Origin: Allobosea robiniae
GTDB taxonomy: Bacteria > Pseudomonadota > Alphaproteobacteria > Rhizobiales > Beijerinckiaceae
Direction of reading: 5' to 3'
Assembly: GCF_900102525.1 (NCBI RefSeq)
Contig: NZ_FNBZ01000001.1
Coordinates: 186,001 to 250,000, forward strand
DNA: 64,000 nt
The translations under genes were made by a program, and so were the position numbers. Shown here in pieces: positions 9,363 to 18,182 of the stretch. The notes beneath the pieces were generated by a model, which saw only the letters and a list, made by a program, of their open reading frames with translations, was not told the DNA's origin and made no database searches. The stretch's first letter is position 1; each line of letters opens with the position of its first letter.

Positions 9363-10472
9363 TCAGGCGTCGGCGTCGACGCGCGCCTTCGCCGCCGCAG
9401 CGCGGGTAGCATCGCCGCCGTGATAGAGATTGCTGGCGAGATATTGCCTCAGCGCAAAGCGGCAGAGCACGCCGATGACAGCCGCGAGCGGCACGGCAAG
9501 CAGCAAGCCCACGAAGCCGAACAGCGAGCCGAAGGCAAGCAGCGCGAACATCAGCCAGACCGGATGCACGCCGATGGAATCACCGACGAATTTCGGCTGG
9601 AAGATATTTCCCTCGAGGAATTGCCCGGCCAGGAAGACGCCGAGCGTCGCCAGCGGCCAGGTCCAGTCCGGCCAGAACTGCACCGTCGCGACGCCGACCG
9701 AAAGCACGAGCCCCGTCAGCGAGCCGACATAGGGGATGAAGGAGAGGAAGCCCGAGATGATGCCGATCAGCGCGCCGAAATTCACGCCGATGACGCTGAG
9801 GCCGATCGCATAGAAGCCACCGAGCAGAACGCAGACCAGTGCCTGCCCGCGCAGGAAGCCGGCGATCGCCATGTCCATCTCGTGCAGCAGGCTGCGGATG
9901 GTGTCGCGATGGTCGAGCGGCAGCCAGCTATCGACGGTCGCGACCATGCGGTCCCAGTCGACCAGCAGGTAGAAGGCGATGACCGGCGTCAGCACCAGGA
10001 GCGAGAACACCCCGACGATGGCGGTGCCGCCGCTCCAGAGCGATTGCAGCAGGCCGCCGACCCATTTCATGCCGTCCCCGACGAGGTTGCCGAGCGAATT
10101 CTGCGCTTCCTTGGTCAGGTCGGCGCCGCCGAAGCGCTCCAGCCAGGGCGCCCCCTTCTCCAGCACCAGCGCCTGCAATTTGGCGGCGTCGCCCGGCAGG
10201 CGGGCAACGAGGCCGGCAAGCTGCTGGCCGAGCAGCGGCGCCAGCAGCACCAGCCCCAGCACGAAGATGAGCAGGAAGACGACGAGGATGACGATCGTCG
10301 CCGCCAGCCGGTTCATGCCCATGCGCTCCAGCCTGTCGGCGAGCGGGTCGAGCAGATAGGCCAGCGCCAGTGCCGCAATGAAGGGCAGCATCACGTCCCG
10401 CAGCATCACCAGAACCAGGACGAATACGAGAAGGGAGCCGACCCAGAAGCCGATCTGGCGTTGCAACGTCAT
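9363..10472 (-). CDS. AI-2E family transporter (PerM/YdiK-like integral membrane protein)
   Basis: A 369-aa multi-pass inner-membrane protein of the AI-2E transporter (UPF0118) family, likely exporting a small molecule or ions; the substrate is unknown. An N-terminal hydrophobic hairpin (FWVGSLLVFVLVLVMLRDV) is followed by the family motif PFIAALALAYLLDPL. A soluble central region (AKLQALVLEKGAPWLERF) and several C-terminal helices follow, including FLSFIPYVGSLTGLVLSVG and GDSIGVHPVWLMFALLAFGS. The stop is 6 bases before hdaA, so the two are probably cotranscribed. Confidence 0.88.
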   Translation of the reverse strand: MTLQRQIGFWVGSLLVFVLVLVMLRDVMLPFIAALALAYLLDPLADRLERMGMNRLAATIVILVVFLLIFVLGLVLLAPLLGQQLAGLVARLPGDAAKLQALVLEKGAPWLERFGGADLTKEAQNSLGNLVGDGMKWVGGLLQSLWSGGTAIVGVFSLLVLTPVIAFYLLVDWDRMVATVDSWLPLDHRDTIRSLLHEMDMAIAGFLRGQALVCVLLGGFYAIGLSVIGVNFGALIGIISGFLSFIPYVGSLTGLVLSVGVATVQFWPDWTWPLATLGVFLAGQFLEGNIFQPKFVGDSIGVHPVWLMFALLAFGSLFGFVGLLLAVPLAAVIGVLCRFALRQYLASNLYHGGDATRAAAAKARVDADA

Positions 10473-10565
10473 CGATCAGCCTCTCTCGCGTCTCACGGCC
10501 GGCGGGACAAGACAAATGTGCATCGAGGCCCGGGGTTCCAAGCCGCAATGGCGGATAAAGCCCCG

Positions 10566-11096
10566 TCAACCTGCCATGTGGCGCAGCCAGAAGGCGAGAT
10601 AGGCCGTCATCGAGGCGACCGTCAACAGAGCGACGAGGAGTTCACAGACCAGAGCGGCAGCGCCGAGCTCGATCCCGAAGGCGCGCGAACCGAGCGCCAG
10701 CGCGGCGAAGCCGATCTGCGCGGCGGTGTTGAGCTTGCTGACGACGATCGGCGCGATCGTCAACGGCTTGTCGAGCAGCCAGGACAGGATCACCGCCGAT
10801 ACGATCATCAGGTCGCGCGCGACCACGAGGACGACGAGCCAGACCGGGATCGCGCCGACGATCGCCAGAGTGATGTAGATCGAGACGATGAGCGCCTTGT
10901 CGGCGACGGGGTCGAGCCACGCTCCCAGCTCGCTCGCCATGCCGCAGCGCTTGGCGAGGAAGCCGTCGACCGCATCCGAGATGCCGGCGACGACGAAGAG
11001 GATGAAAGCTGCCTGCCAGTTCGCACCGACGATCATGACGATGACCAGCGGCACCAGGAACAGGCGACCGATGGTGATCAGGTTGGGGATCGTCAT
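10566..11096 (-). CDS. CDP-alcohol phosphatidyltransferase, PgsA-like phospholipid synthase
   Basis: A 176-aa inner-membrane enzyme of the CDP-alcohol phosphotransferase family, transferring a phosphatidyl group from CDP-diacylglycerol to an alcohol such as glycerol-3-phosphate. It begins MTIPNLITIGRLFLVP, the characteristic PgsA start, so 11096 is chosen over an upstream in-frame Met. The catalytic signature reads D-AV-DG-FL-AK-x8-G-AWL-D-PVA-D; lysine replaces the usual arginine of the A-R pair. Four or five further hydrophobic helices follow. It is the first gene of the leftward pgsA-like/transporter/hdaA run and divergent from purM. The housekeeping PgsA may be another gene, so the substrate is left open. 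Confidence 0.82.
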   Translation of the reverse strand: MTIPNLITIGRLFLVPLVIVMIVGANWQAAFILFVVAGISDAVDGFLAKRCGMASELGAWLDPVADKALIVSIYITLAIVGAIPVWLVVLVVARDLMIVSAVILSWLLDKPLTIAPIVVSKLNTAAQIGFAALALGSRAFGIELGAAALVCELLVALLTVASMTAYLAFWLRHMAG

Positions 11097-11271
11097 GGCG
11101 GCAGTTTCGCGCGAACCGCGGAAAAGACCAATGCTCTCCGGACAGAGATCCTGCGTCCAGTCGGAATGACGTCGCCTCGCCTGTGAGAAATCGACAAAGC
11201 CGGCGCAGATGCCTTGCCAGCGCGGGCGCGCTTGCCTATCGCTCGCGCGAGCAGAAGGAAGGCGAAACGCA

Positions 11272-12341
<1,070 letters not shown>

Positions 12342-12345
<4 letters not shown>

Positions 12346-12965
12346 GCGCCACGCCTCCCCGCAAGCGCGTCGGGGTGCTGATCTCCGGGCGCGGCTCGAA
12401 CATGGTCTCGCTGGCCGAAGCGGCGCAGGCGCCGGGATATCCGGCCGAGATCGCACTCGTCATCTCGAACATTCCCGATGTCGCCGGGCTCGACCGGGCA
12501 CGCGATTTCGGCATCGCCACGGCGACGATCGATCATCGCCCCTTCGGCAAAGACCGCGAGGCCTTTGAGCGCGCCGTGGATGAAGCGCTGCGGGTGAACC
12601 AGATCGACCTGCTCGTGCTCGCCGGTTTCATGCGGATCCTGACGCCCTGGTTCGTGGCGCGCTGGGAAGGCCGGATGATCAACATCCACCCGTCGCTCCT
12701 GCCGCTGTTCAAGGGCACGCATACGCATCGCCAGGCGCTAGAGGCCGGCGTTGCCGAGCATGGCTGCTCGGTGCATTTCGTCGTGCCGGAACTCGATGCC
12801 GGGCCGGTGATCCTGCAAGCCAAGGTGCCGGTCCTGCCTGATGACGACGAGGAAACGCTGTCGCAGCGCGTCCTCGTCGAGGAGCACAAGCTCTATCCGG
12901 CGGCGCTGGCGGAGGTCGCGTCCGGCCGGGCCAAGCTTGAAGACGGCGTCGTGATCCGCGGCTGA
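12342..12965 (+). CDS. purN: Phosphoribosylglycinamide formyltransferase
   Basis: Transfers a formyl group from 10-formyl-THF to GAR in purine synthesis. The 207-aa protein has GRGSNM (16-21) and the catalytic trio N114, H116 ([10 protein letters not shown]) and D152 ([10 protein letters not shown]), matching the E. coli enzyme's N106/H108/D144. Its GTG start overlaps the purM TGA by 4 bases. The last 73 bases overlap the 3' end of a regulator gene on the other strand, an uncommon tail-to-tail coding overlap. Confidence 0.96.
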
Positions 12966-13762
12966 GCCGCAGCATCGCCCTCGCGCTTGCAGCGCTCCCA
13001 CTCCTCCTTCGCCCTCTCCTCCTCCTTCTGCCAGCGGCGGAAGAGATCGGCACGGCGCGCGGGATAGCGCTCCTCCAGCGCGGCGAGGCCGGTCATGCGG
13101 TCGGTGCGGAAATGGCGGAAGGCCTGCCGGAGCTCGCACCAGGCGATGACGACGCGCACGCGCTCGTAGAACGTCATGCCGATCGGCCAGATCATTCGCT
13201 GCGTCGCCTGGCCGCTCTCGTCGCTGTAGTGGATCGAGAGCTTGCGGCCGTTGCGGATGGCGGCACGCACGGCAGCGACATCGACCTGATCGGCCGGGAC
13301 GTCGCCGGGGTGAGACGCCGCAAACAGCGCACCATCGAGCAGGATCGGCCGCAGATGCGGCGGCAGCACTGCCGCGACCTTGCTGACCACATCCTCGGCA
13401 GCCCGCGCGAGCACCGGGTCGGCCCGTTCGCTGAGCCAGCGCATGCCGACCAGCACGGCCTCGATCTCGTCGGGCGAGAGCATCAGGGGCGGCAGGTCGA
13501 AGCCTGCGTCGAGCACGTAGCCGATGCCGGCCTCGCCGCGCACGGGTACGCCCTGGCGCACCAAGGCGCCGATGTCGCGGTAGACCGTACGCACGGAGAC
13601 GTCGAGCTCGGAAGCCAGCGTCTCGGCCGTCACCGGGCGCCTGCGGCGACGCAGGCTCTGGATCATGTCGAGCAATCGTTCAGCGCGCTGCACGGCGGCG
13701 TCTCCCCACTCGTCTCCCGATCCAGCACCCACGCCGTTCGACCGAGACGATCGAACGGGCAA
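12893..13762 (-). CDS. YafY-type transcriptional regulator (HTH-WYL domain)
   Basis: A DNA-binding regulator of 289 aa. It has an N-terminal winged helix (RAERLLDMIQSLRRRRRPVT, then SVRTVYRDIGALVRQGVPV, about residues 25-72) and a C-terminal WYL-type effector domain containing IHYSDESG and WPIGMTFYERVRVVIAWCEL. The canonical W-Y-L triplet is not obvious. The final Lys/Glu-rich and Ser-rich tail is encoded opposite the last 73 bases of purN. The start may be internal, because the first 20 residues are unconserved. Target genes are unknown; no neighbouring operon suggests one. Confidence 0.82.
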   Translation of the reverse strand: MPVRSSRSNGVGAGSGDEWGDAAVQRAERLLDMIQSLRRRRRPVTAETLASELDVSVRTVYRDIGALVRQGVPVRGEAGIGYVLDAGFDLPPLMLSPDEIEAVLVGMRWLSERADPVLARAAEDVVSKVAAVLPPHLRPILLDGALFAASHPGDVPADQVDVAAVRAAIRNGRKLSIHYSDESGQATQRMIWPIGMTFYERVRVVIAWCELRQAFRHFRTDRMTGLAALEERYPARRADLFRRWQKEEERAKEEWERCKREGDAAAQPRITTPSSSLARPDATSASAAG

Positions 13763-13880
13763 CGATGTGGACCTGCGGCAGAATGGCTCGACCGCGCTGA
13801 CAACTTCTGTCAGGAGCGTGTCAGCAGCAAGGCGGCCGTCGCGAGAGGGATGCCGCCGGCGAGCCGGCGCAGCCGTCAGT

Positions 13881-14243
13881 TCAGAACGGGCGCTTCAGCT
13901 TGCACTGGTCGATGAAATGCAGGCCCTTCTGGCGGGCCGTGTCGTTGAAATAGCCGGTGTCGCGGAAGGCCTGGATCTCGTCCTTGGTCATCGCGTTGAC
14001 CGTGCCCTTGGCGTAGCAGCTGCAGGGGGTGTGGACGGCTTCGCGCGTGGTGCCCATCAATTGCGACTGCGTGATCAGGCAGGCGTCGAAGGCGCGCAGC
14101 TGGATCATGTAGGGGGTCAGGTTCTTCGCCGTCGGGTCGGGCGGCGGCAAGGTCGTCGAGCTGCTTGCGGCATAGGCCGAAACGCTCGCCAGAATCGACA
14201 GTCCACCGGCCAGAACGACCGCACCCATCCGCCGCATCTTCAT
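13881..14243 (-). CDS. Small secreted cysteine-containing hypothetical protein
   Basis: A 120-aa protein with an N-terminal signal (MKMRRMGAVVLAGGLSILAS, cleavage after SAYA) and a short mature domain holding four cysteines (DACLIT, TPCSCYAKG, DQCKLK), so disulfides in the periplasm are likely. The start at 14243 has GGCAGGCGG upstream. I do not recognise a named family. The sequence MTKDEIQAFRDTGYFN suggests a helical body. It stands alone between the WYL regulator and a long non-coding stretch. Confidence 0.7.
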   Translation of the reverse strand: MKMRRMGAVVLAGGLSILASVSAYAASSSTTLPPPDPTAKNLTPYMIQLRAFDACLITQSQLMGTTREAVHTPCSCYAKGTVNAMTKDEIQAFRDTGYFNDTARQKGLHFIDQCKLKRPF

Positions 14244-14540
14244 GATTCCGCCTGCCCTTCGAGAACGGAGCGCATCGAAGACCACGATGCCGAGCCCCTG
14301 CCCCGGCATGGCCATAGAGCGAGCCCGAGGTCAAGAGGCGGATCATCGCCGGACTACCGATTCATGGGCGGCGCGCCCCAGAGCAGGCGTTCGCAGCACC
14401 GGCGGCACAATCCGCTCGGAGCCCGCAGGTTCCGGCCATTTGAGAGGACCGCCTGGCCGATGCCGACACGGTCAATGCGGCCGTTCCCGGTCCTGCATCG
14501 CCTTTCCCGAGAACCGCATGCCCCTTTTCGAGCCGAAGCT

Positions 14541-14618
14541 TCAGTCGGCCTCGGGCGCACTGTCCGCCAGCTCGAGGAACACGGCCGCACAGAGCAGCCA
14601 GAGGATCGCCAGTTCCAT
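14541..14618 (-). CDS. Possible 25-aa hydrophobic micro-protein
   Basis: A very short frame encoding MELAILWLLCAAVFLELADS and five more residues. One hydrophobic helix (about residues 3-17) is followed by an acidic tail. An AGGAG sits 11 bases before the ATG, a little far. The acidic tail and single helix resemble small membrane peptides, but no homologue is known to me and chance cannot be excluded. Confidence 0.35.
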   Translation of the reverse strand: MELAILWLLCAAVFLELADSAPEAD

Positions 14619-14745
14619 GATCGCCGCTGCTCCTGGAGCGCCTTTCGGCCGCCATTCCCGGCCTTGCGATCATTCTCCCCGCCATCGATTAACGGGCGGT
14701 ATCCGGGCCTGCCCCGCCCCGCACCGCGAGCCCTGCCCGTCGCCT

Positions 14746-14946
14746 CTAGGCGGCCACAGGCACCGCCAGTCCGAGCTCGATCAGAATGGAGCGCGGGCAC
14801 AAGCAGCCGATCTGGCTGGGCGGCGGTCCCCAAGCGCCTTGCCACTCGAGGCCGCCCTGCTTCCACGCTTCGACGACCGCGCGCCACTGCCTCCGCTGTT
14901 CGGAGGATTTGCGCCGGCGGACCGAGCCGGAGTTCCTTTTTGCCAT
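14746..14946 (-). CDS. Small basic hypothetical protein, possible IS66-type orfA remnant
   Basis: A 66-aa frame beginning MAKRNSGSVRRRKSSEQRRQ and continuing WRAVVEAWKQGGL. The Arg/Lys-rich start and W-x3-V-x3-W-x2-G-L spacing resemble the N-terminus of IS66-type accessory transposase proteins, in which a 'SGLS' turn follows. Here the reading becomes unlike that family after GGL, as if frameshifted; the +1 frame continues SSGKALGDRR and then stops. A GGTGAGG lies near the ATG. It could equally be an unrelated small protein. Confidence 0.3.
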   Translation of the reverse strand: MAKRNSGSVRRRKSSEQRRQWRAVVEAWKQGGLEWQGAWGPPPSQIGCLCPRSILIELGLAVPVAA

Positions 14947-15321
14947 GTCAGCCTCACCGTCTAGCTGCGACGCAGCATGAATTGTGCATCGCAGCATAGA
15001 TAAGAAGCCATCAAGCGATGCGCCACCCTCGTTTCGGCAGGGCCAGTATGCACGCGGAGGCTTGGCAGCCGGAGGCGGAGTGCTGTTTGCGCCTTCGAAC
15101 GGCTCGACATGGCGTGTCGGCCAGCCGGCAGCTTGGTCCCGCCTCGCCGCCGGGACAGAGCGAAACCGCGCAGAAGCTGACGACGCGTGAAAGACCCCTA
15201 AGATCAACCACTTGAAAATGTTGAAGATAACGAAATGGGAACCTTAACCGCGCATTAAACCTCCTCCGCCAGATTGCGGGCATACCCTATCGGAGACGCC
15301 GTCGCGTCGGAGTTCTGGATC
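14947..15321. other. Non-coding stretch upstream of mipA
   Basis: These 375 bases carry no convincing gene on either strand. GC content drops around 15205-15260 (CACTTGAAAATGTTGAAGAT and following), unlike the surroundings, which fits a promoter region for the MipA-family gene at 15322. No specific operator was recognised. Confidence 0.45.
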
Positions 15322-16164
15322 ATGCGTTGCGTTGCGTATCTGGCAGGTCTTTCGACCTGCCTCGCCCTGTCGCTGCCTGGCTATGCCCAGGCCCAGTCGA
15401 GCGACTACTCGACCCTGACTTCCCCCCAGTCGGCGCAGAACTGGTACATCACGGTCGGCGCCGGCGTACGCTACCAGCCCGACTACACCGGCTCGGACGA
15501 TTACGTCTTCCGGGCCCGCCCGATCATCTCGCTGGGCAAGGGCCTGAAGAGCACCTGGTGGAGCGCCGAGGACGATACGATGCTCAGCATCGGCGTCTTC
15601 TCCGGCCAGGGCTGGCGCATCGGCTTCTCGGGCGACCTGCTCTGGAAGCGCTCGGCCAAGGTCAATCCGGCCCTCGTGGCAGTGCCTGCGACCAAGTTCG
15701 GCGCCGAGCTCGGCGGCTTCGCGGAGTTCTACCCGACCTCCTGGCTTCGCGGCCGCGTCGACCTGCGCCGCGGCGTCGTCGCGCATGACGGCGTCGTCGC
15801 CGATTTCAAGCTCGACGCCTTCTCGACCGTCGGACAATGGACGCTCGGCATCGGCCCGCGCATGCGGATCACCTCGGCCGACTACGTCCGGACCTATTTC
15901 GGCACTCGCGGCGCCCAGCCGGGCACGGGCGGCCTGCTGCAGCGCTACAACGCAGGCGTCCACACGGTCGGCGCCCTGGCACAAGTGACCTATCACTGGT
16001 CCGACCAGCTCAAGACCACGGCCTATGTCGAATACAAGCGCCTTGTCGGCGACGCCACGCGCTCGCCGATCGTCAGGCCGTTCGGCTCACGCGATTCGCT
16101 CACCTTCGGCCTGTCGGCGAGCTATTCGTTCGACACGGGAACGAGCTACTCCTTCGGGCTCTGA
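15322..16164 (+). CDS. MipA/OmpV-family outer membrane protein
   Basis: A 280-aa outer-membrane beta-barrel of the MipA/OmpV family; members are linked to murein-synthesis scaffolding or general outer-membrane function. A signal peptide (MRCVAYLAGLSTCLALSLPG, cleavage near AQAQ) precedes the typical start of the barrel, WYITVGAGVRYQPDYTGSDD. Alternating strands follow, including FRARPIISLG and LGIGPRMRITSADY, and the C-terminus is SLTFGLSASYSFDTG. GGAG lies upstream of the chosen Met. The gene is monocistronic, with a bidirectional terminator after it. Confidence 0.85.
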   Translation: MRCVAYLAGLSTCLALSLPGYAQAQSSDYSTLTSPQSAQNWYITVGAGVRYQPDYTGSDDYVFRARPIISLGKGLKSTWWSAEDDTMLSIGVFSGQGWRIGFSGDLLWKRSAKVNPALVAVPATKFGAELGGFAEFYPTSWLRGRVDLRRGVVAHDGVVADFKLDAFSTVGQWTLGIGPRMRITSADYVRTYFGTRGAQPGTGGLLQRYNAGVHTVGALAQVTYHWSDQLKTTAYVEYKRLVGDATRSPIVRPFGSRDSLTFGLSASYSFDTGTSYSFGL

Positions 16165-16223
16165 CGAGCCGCCGCGCCATGGCGGGGGCTTCCCCTGCCA
16201 TGACGTCCCCAAACCGCAAAAGA

Positions 16224-16258
16224 AAAGGCGGGCCGGATACCGGCCCGCCTTTCTGCTT
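16224..16258. terminator. Bidirectional intrinsic terminator between mipA and ndk
   Basis: A perfect 13-bp stem (AAAGGCGGGCCGG, loop ATA, CCGGCCCGCCTTT) is flanked by T-rich sequence on each strand: CTGCTTTT on plus and TTCTTTT on minus. It lies between two convergent genes and should stop both transcripts. Confidence 0.85.
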
Positions 16259-16276
16259 TTCAAGCTGCGGCTGGGA

Positions 16277-16699
16277 TCAGCCGACGATCTCGTTGCCAGC
16301 GAAGAACTGGGCGATCTCGATCGCAGCCGTCTCCGGAGCGTCCGAGCCGTGCACGGTGTTCTCGCCGACCGAGAGGGCGAAGAGCTTGCGGACGGTGCCC
16401 TCGGCAGCGTTGGCCGGGTTGGTGGCGCCCATCACTTCGCGATACTTGGCGATGCCGTCCTCGCCTTCCAGAACCTGCACGACCACCGGGCCGGAGGTCA
16501 TGAACTCGACGAGCTCGCCGAAGAACGGACGGGCCGAGTGGACCGCATAGAAGGCCTCGGCCTGGGCCTTGGTCATCTGGATGCGCTTCTGCGCGACGAT
16601 GCGCAGGCCGGCCTTCTCGATGACCGCGTTGACCGCGCCGGTGAGATTGCGCTTCGTCGCATCGGGCTTGAGAATGGAGAAGGTACGCTGGACAGCCAT
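16277..16699 (-). CDS. ndk: Nucleoside diphosphate kinase
   Basis: Balances NTP pools by transferring phosphate through a phospho-histidine. The 140-aa protein is of standard length and shows [16 protein letters not shown] at the N-terminus, [18 protein letters not shown] in the middle, and the active-site H117 in [12 protein letters not shown]. It is a single-gene unit ending in the bidirectional terminator at 16224-16258. Confidence 0.97.
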   Translation of the reverse strand: MAVQRTFSILKPDATKRNLTGAVNAVIEKAGLRIVAQKRIQMTKAQAEAFYAVHSARPFFGELVEFMTSGPVVVQVLEGEDGIAKYREVMGATNPANAAEGTVRKLFALSVGENTVHGSDAPETAAIEIAQFFAGNEIVG

Positions 16700-16863
16700 C
16701 GATCGATCCTTGGAAGGGGTACGGAGAAGGGAAATGTGGCGCGCTTATAGCGACCACCTTCGCACCCTACAAGGCTTGTGCGCCGGGCCATCATGCCCGG
16801 AATCCATGAGCCGGCGGATCAATTCCATGTTAGGATCGGGCGTTGACGACAAGGAGCCGATCC

Positions 16864-16998
16864 ATGGTGCTCATTGCTCTCGCCTTCGCCAGCTGCCTGG
16901 CAATGCTTTGTCAAATCCTGCTCGTGACACCGGACTCCATCACCCGCGACCGCAGGGGCAACCAGCCCCCGCCTTCCGGCGGCATCGCGGCGTTCTGA
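16864..16998 (+). CDS. Small single-helix membrane protein, 44 aa
   Basis: A short gene encoding MVLIALAFASCLAMLCQILL, then VTPDSITRDRRGNQPPPSGG and IAAF. A strong ribosome site AAGGAG lies 7 bases before the ATG. One hydrophobic helix (residues 2-22) is followed by a basic, Pro/Gly-rich tail, so the N-terminus probably spans the inner membrane. Function is unknown. The clear Shine-Dalgarno and amphipathic layout make it a credible gene despite its size. It lies between ndk and a Sel1-like gene. Confidence 0.6.
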   Translation: MVLIALAFASCLAMLCQILLVTPDSITRDRRGNQPPPSGGIAAF

Positions 16999-17040
16999 AC
17001 GGCGCAGCAGGGCGGCATCCTCCGGATACCGAACGTGGCC

Positions 17041-17310
17041 TCAGTGCCGCGTCAGGAAAGCGCGGGCTTCGCGCAGGGCCGAGGCGATCTCGTCGCGATT
17101 CATCTCGAGCGCCAGTTCCTGACGGTGCACCGCTGCCCGGGCGCAGCCGCGGGCAAAGGCGACGTTGAACCACATCTGCGCCTTGACCAGATCGACAGCT
17201 CCCGCCCGCCCCGAGGCGTGCATCAGCCCGAGTTCGTAATAGGCTTCCGCCGACACCTCCGCCGGGATCACCAGCGAAGCAGGAACAGCGTTCATCTCCA
17301 TGCGTGCCAT
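17041..17310 (-). CDS. Small Sel1-repeat-like protein
   Basis: An 89-aa protein whose core (AYYELGLMHASGR, then DLVKAQMWFNVAFARG) matches the helix-turn-helix pattern of one Sel1/TPR-like repeat, a protein-interaction module. The remainder is a charged helix (RDEIASALREARAFL). No signal peptide or membrane segment is present, so it is probably cytoplasmic. AGGG stands 8 bases before the Met at 17310, favouring it over an upstream in-frame start. Proteins of this size with one or two Sel1-like units are common in Rhizobiales; their role is not known. Confidence 0.68.
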   Translation of the reverse strand: MARMEMNAVPASLVIPAEVSAEAYYELGLMHASGRAGAVDLVKAQMWFNVAFARGCARAAVHRQELALEMNRDEIASALREARAFLTRH

Positions 17311-17664
17311 GACAACCACCCTCTTGTCGTTGTGCCGGCCACCCGTCCAAAGGCCCCGGCTGATGACTGCGAGAGTGGGTCCGATCTTTAAAATGCCTCC
17401 TAAATTTCGCGATGAATCGAGTCTCAACGAGACGTAAGCGGGCGGTTAAATCAACGAAGGATTCACCCCGGAATCGCGAAATTCGCAATAATCTCAATAC
17501 CCTGATCTTGCGTCACCCTGGGGCGCATTGAGAATGGATTCACCTTGCGCGGCGGAAGCGGCAGAAACCTCTTCCGCTGCGGCAGCTTGGAGACGGACCC
17601 GATCCCGGATATAGTTCATATCTGAACCATGCAGGCATAGCTGGTCGGAACACGGGAGGATCGG

Positions 17665-18051
17665 ATGCATCACGGAACCGGATCGAAGCTTGCCGCCTTC
17701 GCGACGCTCGGCCTGCTGGCGGGCGTCACGACTGCTGCGGCGCAGGACGTGGTCGGCACCTGGGAGCGCGATACAGGCGCCTCGCGCGTGCGCTTCACGA
17801 AGTGTGGCGAGGCCATCTGCGGCTCGCTCTCCTGGCTCAAGGAGACGAACGGGCCGGCCAAGGTCGGCCAGCGCATCTTCTACGACATGAAGCCGAACGG
17901 CGCGAACAAGTGGAGCGGCAGCGCCTTCAATCCCGAGGACGGCAAGACCTATTCGGGGACGATGACGCTCTCGGGCAGCACGCTGACCACCGCCGGCTGC
18001 GTCATGGGCGGGCTGATCTGCCGCTCGGTGAAGTGGAACCGAATGAATTGA
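17665..18051 (+). CDS. DUF2147-family secreted protein
   Basis: A 128-aa exported protein. A signal peptide (KLAAFATLGLLAGVTTAAAQ) leads into a DUF2147 domain: VVGTWERDTGASRVRFTKCG, CGSLSWLKE, FNPEDGKTYSGTMTLSG and the C-terminal GCVMGGLICRSVKWNR. Cysteines at the conserved places suggest disulfides. GGGAGG precedes the start. DUF2147 proteins are small periplasmic lipocalin-like proteins of unknown role. A hairpin follows immediately at the stop codon. Confidence 0.88.
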   Translation: MHHGTGSKLAAFATLGLLAGVTTAAAQDVVGTWERDTGASRVRFTKCGEAICGSLSWLKETNGPAKVGQRIFYDMKPNGANKWSGSAFNPEDGKTYSGTMTLSGSTLTTAGCVMGGLICRSVKWNRMN

Positions 18052-18080
18052 GGTTTTGCCGCCAACGGCGGGAAAACCTC
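18050..18080 (+). terminator. Hairpin at the end of the DUF2147 gene
   Basis: GAGGTTTTGCCGCC, loop AAC, GGCGGGAAAACCTC form a 14-position stem with one G-G mismatch, beginning within the stop codon. There is no following T-run on the plus strand, so it may be a weak terminator or a transcript-stabilising 3' structure. Confidence 0.55.
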
Positions 18081-18170
18081 ATCCTCGGGCGTAGCGAAGC
18101 GCAGACCCGAGGATCTCATGCCGGAAGAGGCGACCTCTCGTCCTGAGATGCCCGGGTCAGGCCCGGGCAT
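18081..18170. repeat. Two extragenic palindromes between convergent genes
   Basis: ATCCTCGGG (18081) pairs with CCCGAGGAT (18106), and ATGCCCGGG (18148) pairs with CCCGGGCAT ending at 18170 across a TCAGG loop. Both core sequences resemble repeats found many times in Rhizobiales genomes. They separate the DUF2147 gene from the convergent glutathione transferase gene. Confidence 0.7.
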
Positions 18171-18182
18171 GACGGCCCGTGT

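Noticed and set aside
9021..11186. 721-residue open frame on the plus strand
   Set aside because: It is antisense to hdaA, the AI-2E transporter and the PgsA-like gene. Its composition (Arg, Asp, Gln, Glu, His-rich) is that of a mirror frame in a GC-rich genome.
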